Part shown: piece by piece, positions 1-8,959 of the stretch | Numbering within the stretch: position 1 is the stretch's first letter | How the letters are laid out: each line of letters begins with the position of its first letter | NCBI GenBank assembly: GCA_007121075.1 | Contig: SKMK01000020.1 | Location: forward strand, 1 to 59,646 | DNA: 59,646 nucleotides | From: Syntrophomonadaceae bacterium | Lineage (GTDB): Bacteria > Bacillota > Dethiobacteria > DTU022 | Direction: 5' to 3' | Program-made: the position numbers and the translations under genes | The notes under the pieces: generated by a model | What the model saw: the letters and a program-made list of their open reading frames with translations, nothing else | Databases searched by the model: none | What the model was told of the DNA's origin: nothing

Positions 1-221
1 ACAAGCCGCAGGTAGTGGGCATGAGTGCGTTGTTGACCACGACGATGCTGGCGATGAAAGATACGATTGAAGTATTGAAAGAGGAAGGCCTTCGTGATTC
101 GGTCAAGATCATGGTCGGCGGAGCTCCTGTGACCCAGGACTTTGCCGATGAGATTTGCGCCGACGGCTGGGCACCTGATGCAGCTTTGGCCAAGGAACTG
201 GCCCAGAAGCTGACTGGCTAA
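1..221 (+). CDS. Corrinoid (B12-binding) methyltransferase protein, C-terminal fragment
   Basis: The reading frame is open from the first base (codons begin at position 3) and stops with TAA at 219-221, so the 5' part lies outside the window. The visible residues include VVGMSALLTTTM and a glycine-rich VGGAPVTQDFADEI followed by DGWAPDA. These are typical of the last part of the Rossmann-like cobalamin domain in MtaC/MtbC/MtmC-type corrinoid proteins, which shuttle methyl groups between a substrate-specific methyltransferase and an acceptor. The cobalt-ligating DxHxxG motif would lie upstream and cannot be seen, so the substrate (methanol, methylamine, methoxyarene) cannot be told. Its base composition is GC-rich, unlike the gene that follows. 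Confidence 0.85.
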   Translation, partial: KPQVVGMSALLTTTMLAMKDTIEVLKEEGLRDSVKIMVGGAPVTQDFADEICADGWAPDAALAKELAQKLTG

Positions 222-327
222 TATGTCTTAAAATGATGTAAACTTAGCATTGCTGTTATAGCATATCGAAGGGGGGTGTTTTGTGTAAGAGGAAAAGCTC
301 TAAAGAATGGATGACGGTAAACAGCAG

Positions 328-333
328 TATAAT
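328..333 (+). promoter_or_regulatory. Possible -10 box upstream of the TRAP transporter genes
   Basis: A perfect TATAAT lies about 25 bases before the dctP start. No convincing -35 is present at 16-18 bp, so this is only a candidate. Confidence 0.3.
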
Positions 334-358
334 CTTATAAGTAATGGGGGTTTTATTG

Positions 359-1426
359 ATGAAAAAAGTAAGTTTAATATTTATAGGGATACTGATATTC
401 AGTTTAATAATTTTTGTAGGTTGTGAATCTCCTGTTGAAGAGGATGTTGTAGATGAAGAACCTGTGGATGAGGAAGTTGTAGATGAACCGGAGGAAGTTA
501 TTGAAATTCGTTTGGCGGGCCAAAGTCCTGTAGATAACCCCGATTCAGTAGCTTTAGAAGAGATTGCAGAGCAAGTTGCAGCAGATAGCGGCGGCAGGAT
601 ATCAATAACTGTATATCCTGCTAATCAGCTGGGGGATTATACCACTGTGCATGAAGAAATAATGAGAGGCACAATTGAGATGGCGCTTATTTCGACCTCG
701 CCTGAACATGATGACAGGCTTTTGCTATCTTATATGCCTTATATCGCAGAAAACTATGATCAAGTAAGAGAATTATATGCACCGGGTGGGTTTTTGTATG
801 ACACCTACAAAGATATTCATAATGACCTGGATGCTGAATTCTTAGGTTTCTGGGCGGAAGGTTTAGGTGTTTTAGGGACTACAGAAATACCAAACGAACC
901 GGCTAACCCAGAAGTTGACAAGGGTATTTTGTTGAGAGTGCCCCCTGTTGATGGCGTAAGATTAAGCGTGGAAGCACAGGGTTACAGAGGCACTGAAATT
1001 GCCTATGCTGATCTTTTCTCCGCCCTGGAAACAGGAATTGCCGATGGATGGACTGGTGGAGGAGATGTACTAAACTATACCGGTTTCCGTGATGTGATAG
1101 ATTACATTGTCCCAGTTAACAATTTCTTTGAAGCTACCTTTTTCCTGGCCAGTTATGATTTTTGGCATGACCTTGCTCCAGAAGATCAAGAAATAATCAG
1201 AAATGCAGTAGAAGAAAAATCAAGTATGAGCCTTGAACAGGTTGAAGTCATTAACATGGAGTACAGGGAAAGAATGCAGGAAGAAGGGATCGAAATTATT
1301 GATCTCACCGATGAAGAGGTAAGCTATATTGCCGAATATGTGCGTGAGAGAACCTGGCCACAACTGGCTGAAGATGTAGGTGAAGATTTGATTGCTGAGC
1401 TGGAAGAAATCCTGGAGGGTTTTTAG
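359..1426 (+). CDS. dctP: TRAP transporter solute-binding lipoprotein, DctP family
   Basis: This is the extracytoplasmic substrate-binding protein of a tripartite ATP-independent periplasmic (TRAP) carboxylate transporter. The N-terminus is a lipoprotein signal: MKK, a hydrophobic stretch, then a lipobox ending at Cys22 (FVGC). A strongly acidic linker rich in VDEE/DEPEE follows and probably spaces the domain from the membrane. The DctP fold region includes the conserved GFWAEGLGVLG-like and GLETGIADG-type (ALETGIADGW) segments. The ATG at 359 is chosen over the in-frame ATG at 344 because GGGGG at 346-350 is well placed as its ribosome-binding site. About 355 aa, normal for the family. The genes for both membrane subunits follow. 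The ligand cannot be deduced; the neighbouring 2-oxoacid and amino-acid genes suggest an organic or amino acid. Confidence 0.93.
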   Translation: MKKVSLIFIGILIFSLIIFVGCESPVEEDVVDEEPVDEEVVDEPEEVIEIRLAGQSPVDNPDSVALEEIAEQVAADSGGRISITVYPANQLGDYTTVHEEIMRGTIEMALISTSPEHDDRLLLSYMPYIAENYDQVRELYAPGGFLYDTYKDIHNDLDAEFLGFWAEGLGVLGTTEIPNEPANPEVDKGILLRVPPVDGVRLSVEAQGYRGTEIAYADLFSALETGIADGWTGGGDVLNYTGFRDVIDYIVPVNNFFEATFFLASYDFWHDLAPEDQEIIRNAVEEKSSMSLEQVEVINMEYRERMQEEGIEIIDLTDEEVSYIAEYVRERTWPQLAEDVGEDLIAELEEILEGF

Positions 1427-1462
1427 TTTAGTAGGATAGTTGCAAGATTGGAAATCTAAAAT

Positions 1463-1502
1463 GCTGCCAGCAGGCTGATATAGCATTAATTCTGCTGGCA
1501 GC
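1463..1502 (+). other. Stable intercistronic hairpin between dctP and dctQ
   Basis: GCTGCCAGCAG (1463-1473) and CTGCTGGCAGC (1492-1502) form a perfect 11-bp stem with an 18-base loop. No T-run follows, so it is not a classic intrinsic terminator. A hairpin just after a binding-protein gene often protects that part of the mRNA or limits read-through into the permease genes, giving more binding protein than permease. That role is inferred. Confidence 0.65.
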
Positions 1503-1595
1503 GCCTTAAAAATACAGATGGATAAGATATATCATTTGAAATTTATAGAAAAGAACGATAAATAAGCTTGAAGCAAAAATAGGGAAGCAAAGGTT

Positions 1596-2144
1596 ATGAT
1601 GAAAATACTAAATTTAATATGGAATGTCTTGATAGGTATTCAAAAGTTCATACTCTTTATTTGTAGCTTTCTTATCATTATCGGTGTAGCAAGCAAGGCT
1701 ATTTTCCGATACCTTTTTCAGATAGATTTTCATGGGGTCGAAGAGTTTATAATTCTCTTGGCTTTTTGGCTTTACTTCATCGGTGCTTCCTATGGTAGTT
1801 ATCGAAAAGGCCATATTGCGGCAGATATTATTCCGATGTATATAAAAGATGAGAAAATCAAGCAAATATTTATGTTGTTTGTATCCCTTCTAACAATTGG
1901 AATTTCCGCTCTCTTTACGCTCTGGGCTGTTGATATGCTCACCTGGACCCTTGAAAGGGGAGCAACATCTGTGATGTGGGATATACCGGTGGCTTATTCA
2001 CAGGCTGTTATTTTAATAAGTTTTGTGTTGATGACCTTCTATTTTGTAGTGCACTTTATAAATGATTTGAAAATGTTCCTTAATAATCATGTTTTAGGCG
2101 AAAGAAAAGAAGTCCATACATATGAACAGGGGGATAAAGCATGA
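1596..2144 (+). CDS. dctQ: TRAP transporter small permease, DctQ family
   Basis: About 182 aa with four hydrophobic segments (roughly residues 10-34, 48-68, 88-112 and 132-155), the expected topology of the small TRAP membrane subunit. The segment between helices 2 and 3 carries the family-like GASYGSYRKGHIAADI. In the complex DctQ binds DctM and helps dock the binding protein. Two adjacent ATG codons (1596, 1599) can serve as start after a weak AGGG-type site. The stop overlaps the next start as ATGA, indicating translational coupling with dctM. The C-terminus is a charged cytoplasmic tail. Confidence 0.92.
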   Translation: MMKILNLIWNVLIGIQKFILFICSFLIIIGVASKAIFRYLFQIDFHGVEEFIILLAFWLYFIGASYGSYRKGHIAADIIPMYIKDEKIKQIFMLFVSLLTIGISALFTLWAVDMLTWTLERGATSVMWDIPVAYSQAVILISFVLMTFYFVVHFINDLKMFLNNHVLGERKEVHTYEQGDKA

Positions 2145-3442
2145 TCGAAATAGCTTTTTTGTTGATCATAGTTGGCTTAATAGTAGGAATACCTGTTCCA
2201 TTTACTTTCTTAGGGGTATCAGCATTTTTAATTTTTACTTTGAATTTAGATCCGTCTTTTCTTTTGCCTTATGCATTCAGGGAAGTCAGTTCAGTGGTGT
2301 TACTTACAATACCGCTATTCATTTTAATTGGCGGTTTAATGGAAAGAGGAGGTATAGGCTCAACATTAGTTGATTGGGTTGATGTGTTTGTAGGAAAAAT
2401 ACGGGGCGGATTGGGTATAGTAGCTATCGTTTCCTGTGCTATTTTTGGTTCGGTTACTGGTAGCGCTGTGGCTACTTGCTCCGCTATCGGTTCAATTATG
2501 TTTCCCCAGCTGCGGGCTAATGGATATCCCAGAGGTTATTGTGCTGCTTTGATAGCCAATGCTGCAGTTATCGGAATTCTAATTCCTCCCAGCGCAATTA
2601 TGATTTTGTATGCCTGGATCGGTGGACAGTCTGTTCTAGCCTGTTTTTTGGCTACTGTAGTTCCAGGGATTATTTTAGTCATTCTTCTATCAATAATCAA
2701 CATGATTATGCTCCGTAAGAACAAGACTATAAAAATACGGGATAAAAGCAATATCAAGGATGATTTTATATTGTTTGGCAAAAAGGGGTATCGGGCAATT
2801 CCTGCGCTTTTAATGCCTGTTATAGTTTTAGGCGGCATTTACGGAGGATTTATGACTCCTACAGAAGCAGGTGCAGTTGGGGTGGTTTACGCAATTCCAG
2901 TTGGTTTTTTAATATATAAAGGTCTTACCGGTAGGAAATTTTTTGATTCACTGGTATCGACTGCGACCACTACAGGGGTTATTATGCTTATGCTTTTTGC
3001 CATGATGATGTTGAGCCGGGTATTTATCATGGAAGATTTGCCCCGGACTATCCTTGGCCATTTAACTGCCATCTCTGAAAATGAAATTGTATTATTAATC
3101 ATGCTAAATATTTTCATGATCATCATTGGTATGATTATGGATGATGTTAGTGCAGTATTATTAACCACGCCGATTCTATTGCCTGTAGCTATATTAATAG
3201 GTATCCATCCTGTTCATTTTGCTGCCATATTGGGAGTTAATTTAAAGATGGGTAATGTAACGCCTCCTACTGCTCCATTGCTCTATCTGAGCGCAAAACT
3301 GGGAGACAGTAATGTGTCGGAAATGATTGTGCCTTCAACATACATGATTTTGTTTGGTTGGGTTCCTACCCTTATTATAACAACATATGTTCCGGAAGTA
3401 GCAATGTTTCTACCGAGGGTAATCCTGGGGATATCTTATTAG
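2141..3442 (+). CDS. dctM: TRAP transporter large permease, DctM family
   Basis: A 433-aa integral membrane protein with a dozen or so hydrophobic segments. It has the DctM hallmarks GSVTGSAVATCSAIG near residues 105-120 and the GGFMTPTEAGAVGVVYA segment in the middle. It is the Na+- or H+-coupled translocation subunit of the TRAP system. The start ATG overlaps the dctQ stop by four bases. The late motif KMGNVTPPTAPLLYL is also family-typical. Length is normal (about 425-435 aa). dctP, dctQ and dctM therefore form a complete transporter of one operon. Confidence 0.95.
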   Translation: MIEIAFLLIIVGLIVGIPVPFTFLGVSAFLIFTLNLDPSFLLPYAFREVSSVVLLTIPLFILIGGLMERGGIGSTLVDWVDVFVGKIRGGLGIVAIVSCAIFGSVTGSAVATCSAIGSIMFPQLRANGYPRGYCAALIANAAVIGILIPPSAIMILYAWIGGQSVLACFLATVVPGIILVILLSIINMIMLRKNKTIKIRDKSNIKDDFILFGKKGYRAIPALLMPVIVLGGIYGGFMTPTEAGAVGVVYAIPVGFLIYKGLTGRKFFDSLVSTATTTGVIMLMLFAMMMLSRVFIMEDLPRTILGHLTAISENEIVLLIMLNIFMIIIGMIMDDVSAVLLTTPILLPVAILIGIHPVHFAAILGVNLKMGNVTPPTAPLLYLSAKLGDSNVSEMIVPSTYMILFGWVPTLIITTYVPEVAMFLPRVILGISY

Positions 3443-3482
3443 TAAAAATGACCGTTTAAAAGACTAATTCGGTTAGTTAAAA

Positions 3483-3511
3483 TTGACTATTTCATTGCTC
3501 ACAGATAAAAC
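3483..3511 (+). promoter_or_regulatory. Candidate sigma-A promoter before the desulfidase gene
   Basis: TTGACT (3483-3488), 17 bp, TAAAAC (3506-3511). The -35 matches 5 of 6 bases and the -10 matches 4 of 6. It would start transcription about 20 bases before the gene at 3540, separating it from the TRAP genes. Confidence 0.4.
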
Positions 3512-3539
3512 TGATACAAAAACAATATGAGGTGTAATA

Positions 3540-4847
3540 ATGGGGATAGAGAAACGAGAAATAATTAAACTTTTAAAAGAAAACACTTTTAATACTATTG
3601 GTTGTACTGAAGTTATCAGTATAATTCTGGCAGTTTCAGCTTCTCATGACGCAGTTGGAGGGAAAGCCAGTACAATAAACCTTAAGCTTGATAAAAACCT
3701 GTTTAAAAATGCTTTTAGCGTTATAATTCCTGGCACTCGTGAAAGCGGTTTAAAATTGGCTGCTGCCCTGGGTTTAACCATAAATGACTGGAGAAAGGGC
3801 TTGCTGATTTTAGAAGATATAAACGAATTGATGCTTTCCCAGGCCAAAGGATTGCTAGATGGTTTAGATATAAATATTGATCTTAACTATGATACTAACT
3901 CAATTTATGTAGAAGCTGAAGTTATAACCGATAACGGGATTGGTTTTTGCCTGATCGAGCATAAACATGACAATATTGTTATCTTGAAAAAGAACAGCGA
4001 ATACCTAATCGATGAGCAAAATCGCATAGACAAATTTTATTCTTTAAACAATATAAATTATGAGCCGGACATTATGAGATTGCTTGAAACCATTAACAGC
4101 TTAGATTTTAAAGACCTTGCTTTTATTGAAAAAGGAATAAATATTAATATGCAAGCTGCAAGACTTGGTATTTCAGAAAAAGCAGGATTGGGCCTTGGAT
4201 ATCAATATTCTAAATTGATCAATGATGGAATTATAGAAAATAACATAATCAATAGAGCAAAGATGTATGTAGCAGGAGCTGCTGATGCCCGGATGGGTGG
4301 AGTAAAAACCTCCATAGTCGGTTGTTTTGGAAGTGGCAATCATGGAATTACTTTATTTATTCCACTAAATGTTATGGCAGAAGGATTGGGAAGTAGCAGG
4401 GAAACCCTATTAAAAAGCATAGCTTTTGCAGAAATATTAACTGCTTTAGTAAAAAAAGTAACTGGACTTGTAACATCTCACTGTGGGGATATCTTGGCTA
4501 CAGGGGTAGGAATAGCTGGAGGAACCAGTTATTTAAAGGGTGCAGAGGCACCCGTCATTGAAAATTCACTTCAGATTTTAATTGCTAATTATTACGGGAT
4601 TATCTGTGATGGGGCCAAACCTACCTGCGCTCTTAAAATTGCGACAGCAGTTCAGGCTGGCCTGGAAAGTGCACTTTTAGCAGGAGGATTTCATGGCTTT
4701 CAACAACAGGGTGTGATCGGAAAAAATTTTTTTGAAACTCTTAATAATCTGGAATTCCTGATCAAGGAAGAAAAAGGAGCTTCCGATTATCATATGATCA
4801 GGCTGCTAGAAAAAAGGAACAGTGAAAATAGTGAAATGATCAAGTAA
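3540..4847 (+). CDS. L-cysteine desulfidase / UPF0597 (YhaM, CyuA) family protein
   Basis: A 435-aa protein matching the usual length of the CyuA/YhaM (UPF0597) family. Conserved elements visible are GCTEVISI near residue 22, ARMGGVKTSIVGCFGSGNHGI in the middle, SHCGDILATGVGIAGG, and CDGAKPTCALKIATAV near the C-terminus. The cysteines in these motifs are the candidate ligands of the [4Fe-4S] cluster of characterised L-cysteine desulfidases, which split L-cysteine to pyruvate, ammonia and sulfide. The fold also resembles the alpha part of serine dehydratase, so a related substrate is possible. It follows the TRAP genes and precedes leucine dehydrogenase, in line with amino-acid catabolism. GAGGTG before the ATG is the ribosome-binding site. 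Confidence 0.88.
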   Translation: MGIEKREIIKLLKENTFNTIGCTEVISIILAVSASHDAVGGKASTINLKLDKNLFKNAFSVIIPGTRESGLKLAAALGLTINDWRKGLLILEDINELMLSQAKGLLDGLDINIDLNYDTNSIYVEAEVITDNGIGFCLIEHKHDNIVILKKNSEYLIDEQNRIDKFYSLNNINYEPDIMRLLETINSLDFKDLAFIEKGININMQAARLGISEKAGLGLGYQYSKLINDGIIENNIINRAKMYVAGAADARMGGVKTSIVGCFGSGNHGITLFIPLNVMAEGLGSSRETLLKSIAFAEILTALVKKVTGLVTSHCGDILATGVGIAGGTSYLKGAEAPVIENSLQILIANYYGIICDGAKPTCALKIATAVQAGLESALLAGGFHGFQQQGVIGKNFFETLNNLEFLIKEEKGASDYHMIRLLEKRNSENSEMIK

Positions 4848-4930
4848 TTATCTTAAGGCCAACAACAGCCTATATAATTTTACGGAGCTTTGAAAGTGAA
4901 TAATATTATTTCTTGAACAGGAGGATAAAC

Positions 4931-5968
4931 ATGCCTGGTTACCTTGCCAAAATGAAAGAGCAAAAATTTGAAGAACTCAATTTTTTTTATGATCAGTCAA
5001 CAGATTTAAAAGTAGCTATTGCAATTCATAGCACTGCAAGAGGCCCTGCGTTGGGTGGAACACGGATGTGGTCTTATTCTACTGAAGAAGAGGCTATTGA
5101 TGATGTAATGTGGCTGGCACGAGGAATGAGCTATAAAAATGCAGTTGCAGAGCTTCCGCTCGGGGGGGGGAAAGGTTTGATTATTGGTGACCCCGCGAAA
5201 GATAAGTGTGAAGAGTTGTTTTACAGTTATGGACGGCTTGTTGAGAGATTAAGTGGCCGTTTTATAACAGCAGCAGATATGGGTACAAATGAAAAAGACC
5301 TTGATTGTATTTGTCAGGAAACAAAACATATTGTAGGTGGCTCTGAAACAGGCAGTCCGTCACCGTTTACGGCATATGGGGTTTGGCATGGCATCAAAGC
5401 TTGCGCAGAGGAGGTTTTCGGCTCTCCAAACCTAAGCGGTAAAACTGTAGCGATACAGGGAATTGGCAGTGTGGGTAGTGCTTTATGCCAGTATCTGGCT
5501 GATGAAGGTGTAAATCTTATCGTATCTGACCTAGATCAGGAAAAGGTGAAAGAGGCTATAAATATGTGGAATGCCACGGCAGTGCCGATTGATGCCATTC
5601 ATGCCCAAAAATGTGATATATTTTCGCCCTGCGGAGCAGGAGGCGCGATAAATAGCGAAATAATTGATCAGTTGCAATGCAGCATAATTGCAGGTGCAGC
5701 TAATAATATCATCAAAGAAAAAGAACTGGGAGCGGTATTAAAAGATAATAACATCTTATATGCACCTGACTATGTTATTAATGCCGGTGGTATTATTTTC
5801 TGTGAAATGAGCAGGCAGGGTGTTAGAAATAGTGAGGAAATTAGATCAGTAGTTTCTCGAATATACGGCCGGCTTAAAGAAATATTCAGGAGAGCCCGTG
5901 AAGAAGGTTTGTCGCCTGAACAAATAGCAGATATCGTGGCTGAGGAAAAATTGCAGGAAAAAGCTTAA
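4931..5968 (+). CDS. Leucine (Glu/Leu/Phe/Val-type) dehydrogenase, copy 1
   Basis: NAD+-dependent oxidative deamination of branched-chain amino acids to 2-oxoacids. The start is the ATG at 4931, preceded by AGGAGG; it gives MPGYLAKMKE, matching the N-termini of the two paralogues in this window. 345 aa. The amino-acid pocket carries GMSYK (Lys69), PLGGGKG (Lys81) and ADMG (Asp116), equivalent to Lys68, Lys80 and Asp115 of the Geobacillus enzyme. The Rossmann domain has GIGSVGSALC and an Asp after the second strand (VSDLD), which favours NAD. It retains the usual Arg before GMSYK. Its codon usage is AT-rich, unlike copies 2 and 3, so it is more likely a xenologue than a recent duplicate. Confidence 0.93.
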   Translation: MPGYLAKMKEQKFEELNFFYDQSTDLKVAIAIHSTARGPALGGTRMWSYSTEEEAIDDVMWLARGMSYKNAVAELPLGGGKGLIIGDPAKDKCEELFYSYGRLVERLSGRFITAADMGTNEKDLDCICQETKHIVGGSETGSPSPFTAYGVWHGIKACAEEVFGSPNLSGKTVAIQGIGSVGSALCQYLADEGVNLIVSDLDQEKVKEAINMWNATAVPIDAIHAQKCDIFSPCGAGGAINSEIIDQLQCSIIAGAANNIIKEKELGAVLKDNNILYAPDYVINAGGIIFCEMSRQGVRNSEEIRSVVSRIYGRLKEIFRRAREEGLSPEQIADIVAEEKLQEKA

Positions 5969-6077
5969 AAACCTGGCAAGTTTAAATAAATAAGGTTAGT
6001 TACCTGTGGTATGGAATTATACGTATAGCGGTTTATATGTATACTAAGGTGTTCTGTAATGAAGGGAGAGAGCATAG

Positions 6078-6299
6078 GTGACAGTTAGAACTGTTTTAAA
6101 TATATCTACAGATAAATGTAAAGGTTGTGGATTGTGCACCTTTTATTGCCCTAAAGGGATCCTTGCATTGGACACAAAAATTAATCGCTCAGGTTATAAT
6201 CCAATTATAGCAACTGACTTAGAAAAATGTAATGGTTGTGGAAATTGTTACTTGATATGTCCAGACCTGGCGATTGAGATTGAAAGGAGAGGTAGGTAG
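6078..6299 (+). CDS. 2-oxoacid:ferredoxin oxidoreductase 1, delta (ferredoxin-like) subunit
   Basis: A 73-aa protein with two 4Fe-4S motifs, CKGCGLCTFYCP and CNGCGNCYLICP. It is the electron-transfer subunit that passes electrons from the TPP-containing core to ferredoxin. It begins with GTG after AGGGAGAG and overlaps the alpha-subunit start by one base, so the two are co-translated. The size and position (delta first, then alpha and beta) are those of the VOR/KOR group. Confidence 0.9.
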   Translation: MTVRTVLNISTDKCKGCGLCTFYCPKGILALDTKINRSGYNPIIATDLEKCNGCGNCYLICPDLAIEIERRGR

Positions 6300-7357
6300 T
6301 GAGCAAAAAGCTCTTAAAGGGGAATGAGGCAATAGGCGAAGCAGCTATCAAGGCTAATTGCCGCTATTATTTTGGTTATCCTATTACTCCGCAAAATGAA
6401 ATACCTGAATTTTTTGCGAAGGAATTTCCTCGGGTTGGTGGGGTATTTATTCAGGCAGAGAGCGAAATAGCGGCAATTAATATGGTATATGGTGCTGCAG
6501 CAGCAGGAGCCCGAGTCATGACTTCTTCATCAAGTCCTGGAATAAGCTTGAAGATGGAAGGCATATCATATATAGCAGCAGCAGAATTACCCTGTGTTAT
6601 TGCAAATATTATGCGGGGCGGTCCCGGGTTGGGAGGAATACAGCCTGCCCAGTCAGATTATTTTCAGGCTACGAAAGGAGGGGGGCATGGAGATTACAGA
6701 ATGATTGTGTTTTCTCCAGCTTCTGTTCAAGAATTATACAATCTGACAAAGAAAGCATTTTACTTGGCCGATTATTACCGCATTCCGGTTATGATTTTAG
6801 GAGATGGGTTCCTTGGTCAAATGATGGAATCCGTCGAAATGGATGGGCAGAATGATACTTGTGAACCTATACCTAAACCCTGGGCAATAACCGGTTGTAG
6901 AGGAAGGGAAAAACAGTATATCAACACTCTTTATTTAGTCCCTGAAGAACTGGCTGAACTTAATGATCGGTTGCAGGAAAAATACCGACAAATAAAAAAT
7001 TCTGAACAAGCTTACGAAGAATATTATATGGAAGATGCCGATTTTGTGTTGGTATCTTTCGGTATTGCAGCAAGAATATGTAAAGAAGCTGTGGATTTGG
7101 CCAGGGATAAAGGTATTCGGGCCGGCCTTATCAGGCCTATTACTCTATGGCCTTTTCCTGAAAAAGCATTTGCAGATCTTACTAGAGCCAAAAATATATT
7201 AAATGTTGAGATGAATGCCGGTCAAATGGTCGAAGATGTCAAATTGGCTGTATCCTGTAAAATACCGGTTCATTTTTACGGGTGTACTGGTGGATTGTTA
7301 CCCAGTAGCAAGGAGATTGTTAACAGGATTGAAATGTTGGGGGGAACTCCTAAATGA
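6299..7357 (+). CDS. vorB: 2-oxoacid:ferredoxin oxidoreductase 1, alpha subunit (VorB type)
   Basis: A 352-aa subunit with the pyrimidine-binding half of the TPP site. It opens with KGNEAIGEAAIKA, then YFGYPITPQNEIPEF, and has the AESEIAAINMVYGAAAAG segment and SSSSPGISLKMEGISY. These features and the length fit the 3-methyl-2-oxobutanoate (2-oxoisovalerate) dehydrogenase VorB / 2-oxoglutarate KorA group. With a leucine dehydrogenase directly upstream, branched-chain 2-oxoacids are the most likely substrates, giving branched acyl-CoA, CO2 and reduced ferredoxin. GTG start overlapping the delta stop. KorA remains the alternative. Confidence 0.9.
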   Translation: MSKKLLKGNEAIGEAAIKANCRYYFGYPITPQNEIPEFFAKEFPRVGGVFIQAESEIAAINMVYGAAAAGARVMTSSSSPGISLKMEGISYIAAAELPCVIANIMRGGPGLGGIQPAQSDYFQATKGGGHGDYRMIVFSPASVQELYNLTKKAFYLADYYRIPVMILGDGFLGQMMESVEMDGQNDTCEPIPKPWAITGCRGREKQYINTLYLVPEELAELNDRLQEKYRQIKNSEQAYEEYYMEDADFVLVSFGIAARICKEAVDLARDKGIRAGLIRPITLWPFPEKAFADLTRAKNILNVEMNAGQMVEDVKLAVSCKIPVHFYGCTGGLLPSSKEIVNRIEMLGGTPK

Positions 7358-8100
7358 GTGTAATATTAAAAAAACCCCTATCTTTAACTGATAAAAAATT
7401 TCACTATTGCCCGGGCTGCACTCACGGTGTAATTCATAGGCTTATAGCTGAAATAATTGATGAATATGATATTAGAGAACAAACCATCGGTATTGCACCG
7501 GTAGGTTGTAGTGTTTTTTTAGACTGGTATTTTAACTTTGATATTATCCAGGCAGCACATGGTAGAGCTCCTGCTGTTGCTACCGGAGTTAAAAGAGTTT
7601 TAACTGAAAATGTTGTATTTACTTACCAGGGAGATGGCGATTTGGCTTCAATTGGTATTGCCGAATTGATTCATGCTGCAGCTCGTGGTGAAAATATTAC
7701 AATTGTGTTTATCAATAATGCTTGCTATGGCATGACAGGTGGCCAAATGGCCCCTACAACCCTGGAGAAGCAAATCACTACAACTACTCCGTATGGCAGG
7801 GACCATAAAACAAGCGGAAGCCCTTTTTTTGTCCCCGAATTATTAACGAATATGCATGGTGTTGGGTTTTTGTCTCGAAGAGCGATAAATAACCCTAAAA
7901 ATATTGTTCGAACCAAGAAATCTTTAAAAACAGCTTTCAAAGTACAAATGGAGGGTTTAGGGTTTTCTTTAGTGGAAATACTATCGATTTGCCCGGTAAA
8001 TTGGGGGATGGATCCACAAAAGTCAATGCAGTGGTTAGAAGATAATATCATCCCACACTACCCACTAGGCGATATTAAAATGCCTGACTTTGATGTTTAA
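7354..8100 (+). CDS. 2-oxoacid:ferredoxin oxidoreductase 1, beta subunit (TPP-binding)
   Basis: A 248-aa subunit with the TPP-pyrophosphate motif GDGDLASIGIAELIHAAARG and the following INNACYGMTGGQMAPTT, typical of the VOR/KOR beta chain. The early YCPGCTHG is also family-specific. The start overlaps the alpha stop as ATGA. It forms the catalytic core with alpha. The C-terminal part contains ICPVNWGM, as expected. Confidence 0.92.
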   Translation: MSVILKKPLSLTDKKFHYCPGCTHGVIHRLIAEIIDEYDIREQTIGIAPVGCSVFLDWYFNFDIIQAAHGRAPAVATGVKRVLTENVVFTYQGDGDLASIGIAELIHAAARGENITIVFINNACYGMTGGQMAPTTLEKQITTTTPYGRDHKTSGSPFFVPELLTNMHGVGFLSRRAINNPKNIVRTKKSLKTAFKVQMEGLGFSLVEILSICPVNWGMDPQKSMQWLEDNIIPHYPLGDIKMPDFDV

Positions 8101-8290
8101 TTAATATTAGTTATACTGTTTGAGATCAAGCAGGTTATCTTCTAGATTAAACTCATACACGAAAGATTTTAAACAGCCACAAAGATGATTATTCTTTTTA
8201 CAAAGCAGTTGCAGTTTCTTTAATTCAGATAAGACAATGACACTTAACAATCATGCTTTATGGCTGGAAAAGTACCGGGGGGCGAGATAT

Positions 8291-8830
8291 ATGGAAAGGT
8301 CGGATATGGTGATATCTGGTTTTGGCGGCCAGGGCGTTTTATTTGTTGGCTTTTTACTGGCTTATGCAGGAATGCTCGAAGGTAATTATGTATGCTGGAT
8401 CCCTTCTTATGGAGTGGAAATGCGAGGAGGGACGGCTCATTGCTTTGTCACCATCGCTAATAAAGAAGTTAGTTCACCAATTGTCGATAGGCCTTCAGTG
8501 GTGATGGTTTTTAACAATCCCTCGCTTGAAAAATTCGAAACTGCAGTAACCCCGGGAGGTCATTTGTTTATCAATTCATCGTTGGTTGATATTGAACCTA
8601 AACGAAGTGATTTAATTGTTCACAGGATCCCGGCAAGTGATTATGCAAACGAACTTGGAAACAGCAAAGTTGCAAATATTATTTTATTAGGGGCATTAAT
8701 TCAAGCAACTGAGGTTGTATCGATAGATAATATTTATTTAGCGCTGCAAGAAATATTACCTGAAAAGAAAAAAAAGATGTTACCCCTCAACTATGAAGCA
8801 CTTAAATTCGGTATGTCCAATTTAGTTTAA
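8291..8830 (+). CDS. 2-oxoacid:ferredoxin oxidoreductase 1, gamma subunit
   Basis: About 179 aa. The opening SGFGGQGVLFVGFLLAYAG and YGVEMRGGTAHCFVTI are hallmarks of the gamma (CoA-interacting) subunit of 2-oxoacid:acceptor oxidoreductases. I choose ATG 8291 because GGGGGGCGAG lies directly upstream and the family begins only a few residues before SGFGGQG. The longer reading from 8237 lacks a ribosome-binding site. Unlike most such operons, it is separated from the beta gene by about 190 non-coding, AT-rich bases in which I see no clear signal. The subunit set delta-alpha-beta-gamma is thus complete. Confidence 0.88.
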   Translation: MERSDMVISGFGGQGVLFVGFLLAYAGMLEGNYVCWIPSYGVEMRGGTAHCFVTIANKEVSSPIVDRPSVVMVFNNPSLEKFETAVTPGGHLFINSSLVDIEPKRSDLIVHRIPASDYANELGNSKVANIILLGALIQATEVVSIDNIYLALQEILPEKKKKMLPLNYEALKFGMSNLV

Positions 8831-8959
8831 GCTTAAAGATTGGTTATGATTAAATATTCCATTTATGTCAGAGGATAGTAATTAAGTAAAAGATAGAGGC
8901 TTTGTAAAAGTCCATAAATTAAAGTTAGTTAACAATTGAGGTATCATTGTTCTTCTGAC

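Noticed and set aside
6007-6021. TGGTATGGAATTATA upstream of oxidoreductase 1, resembling the two -24/-12 promoters
   Set aside because: The -12 element is TA instead of the required GC at the 10-base spacing, so it should not be recognised by sigma-54.
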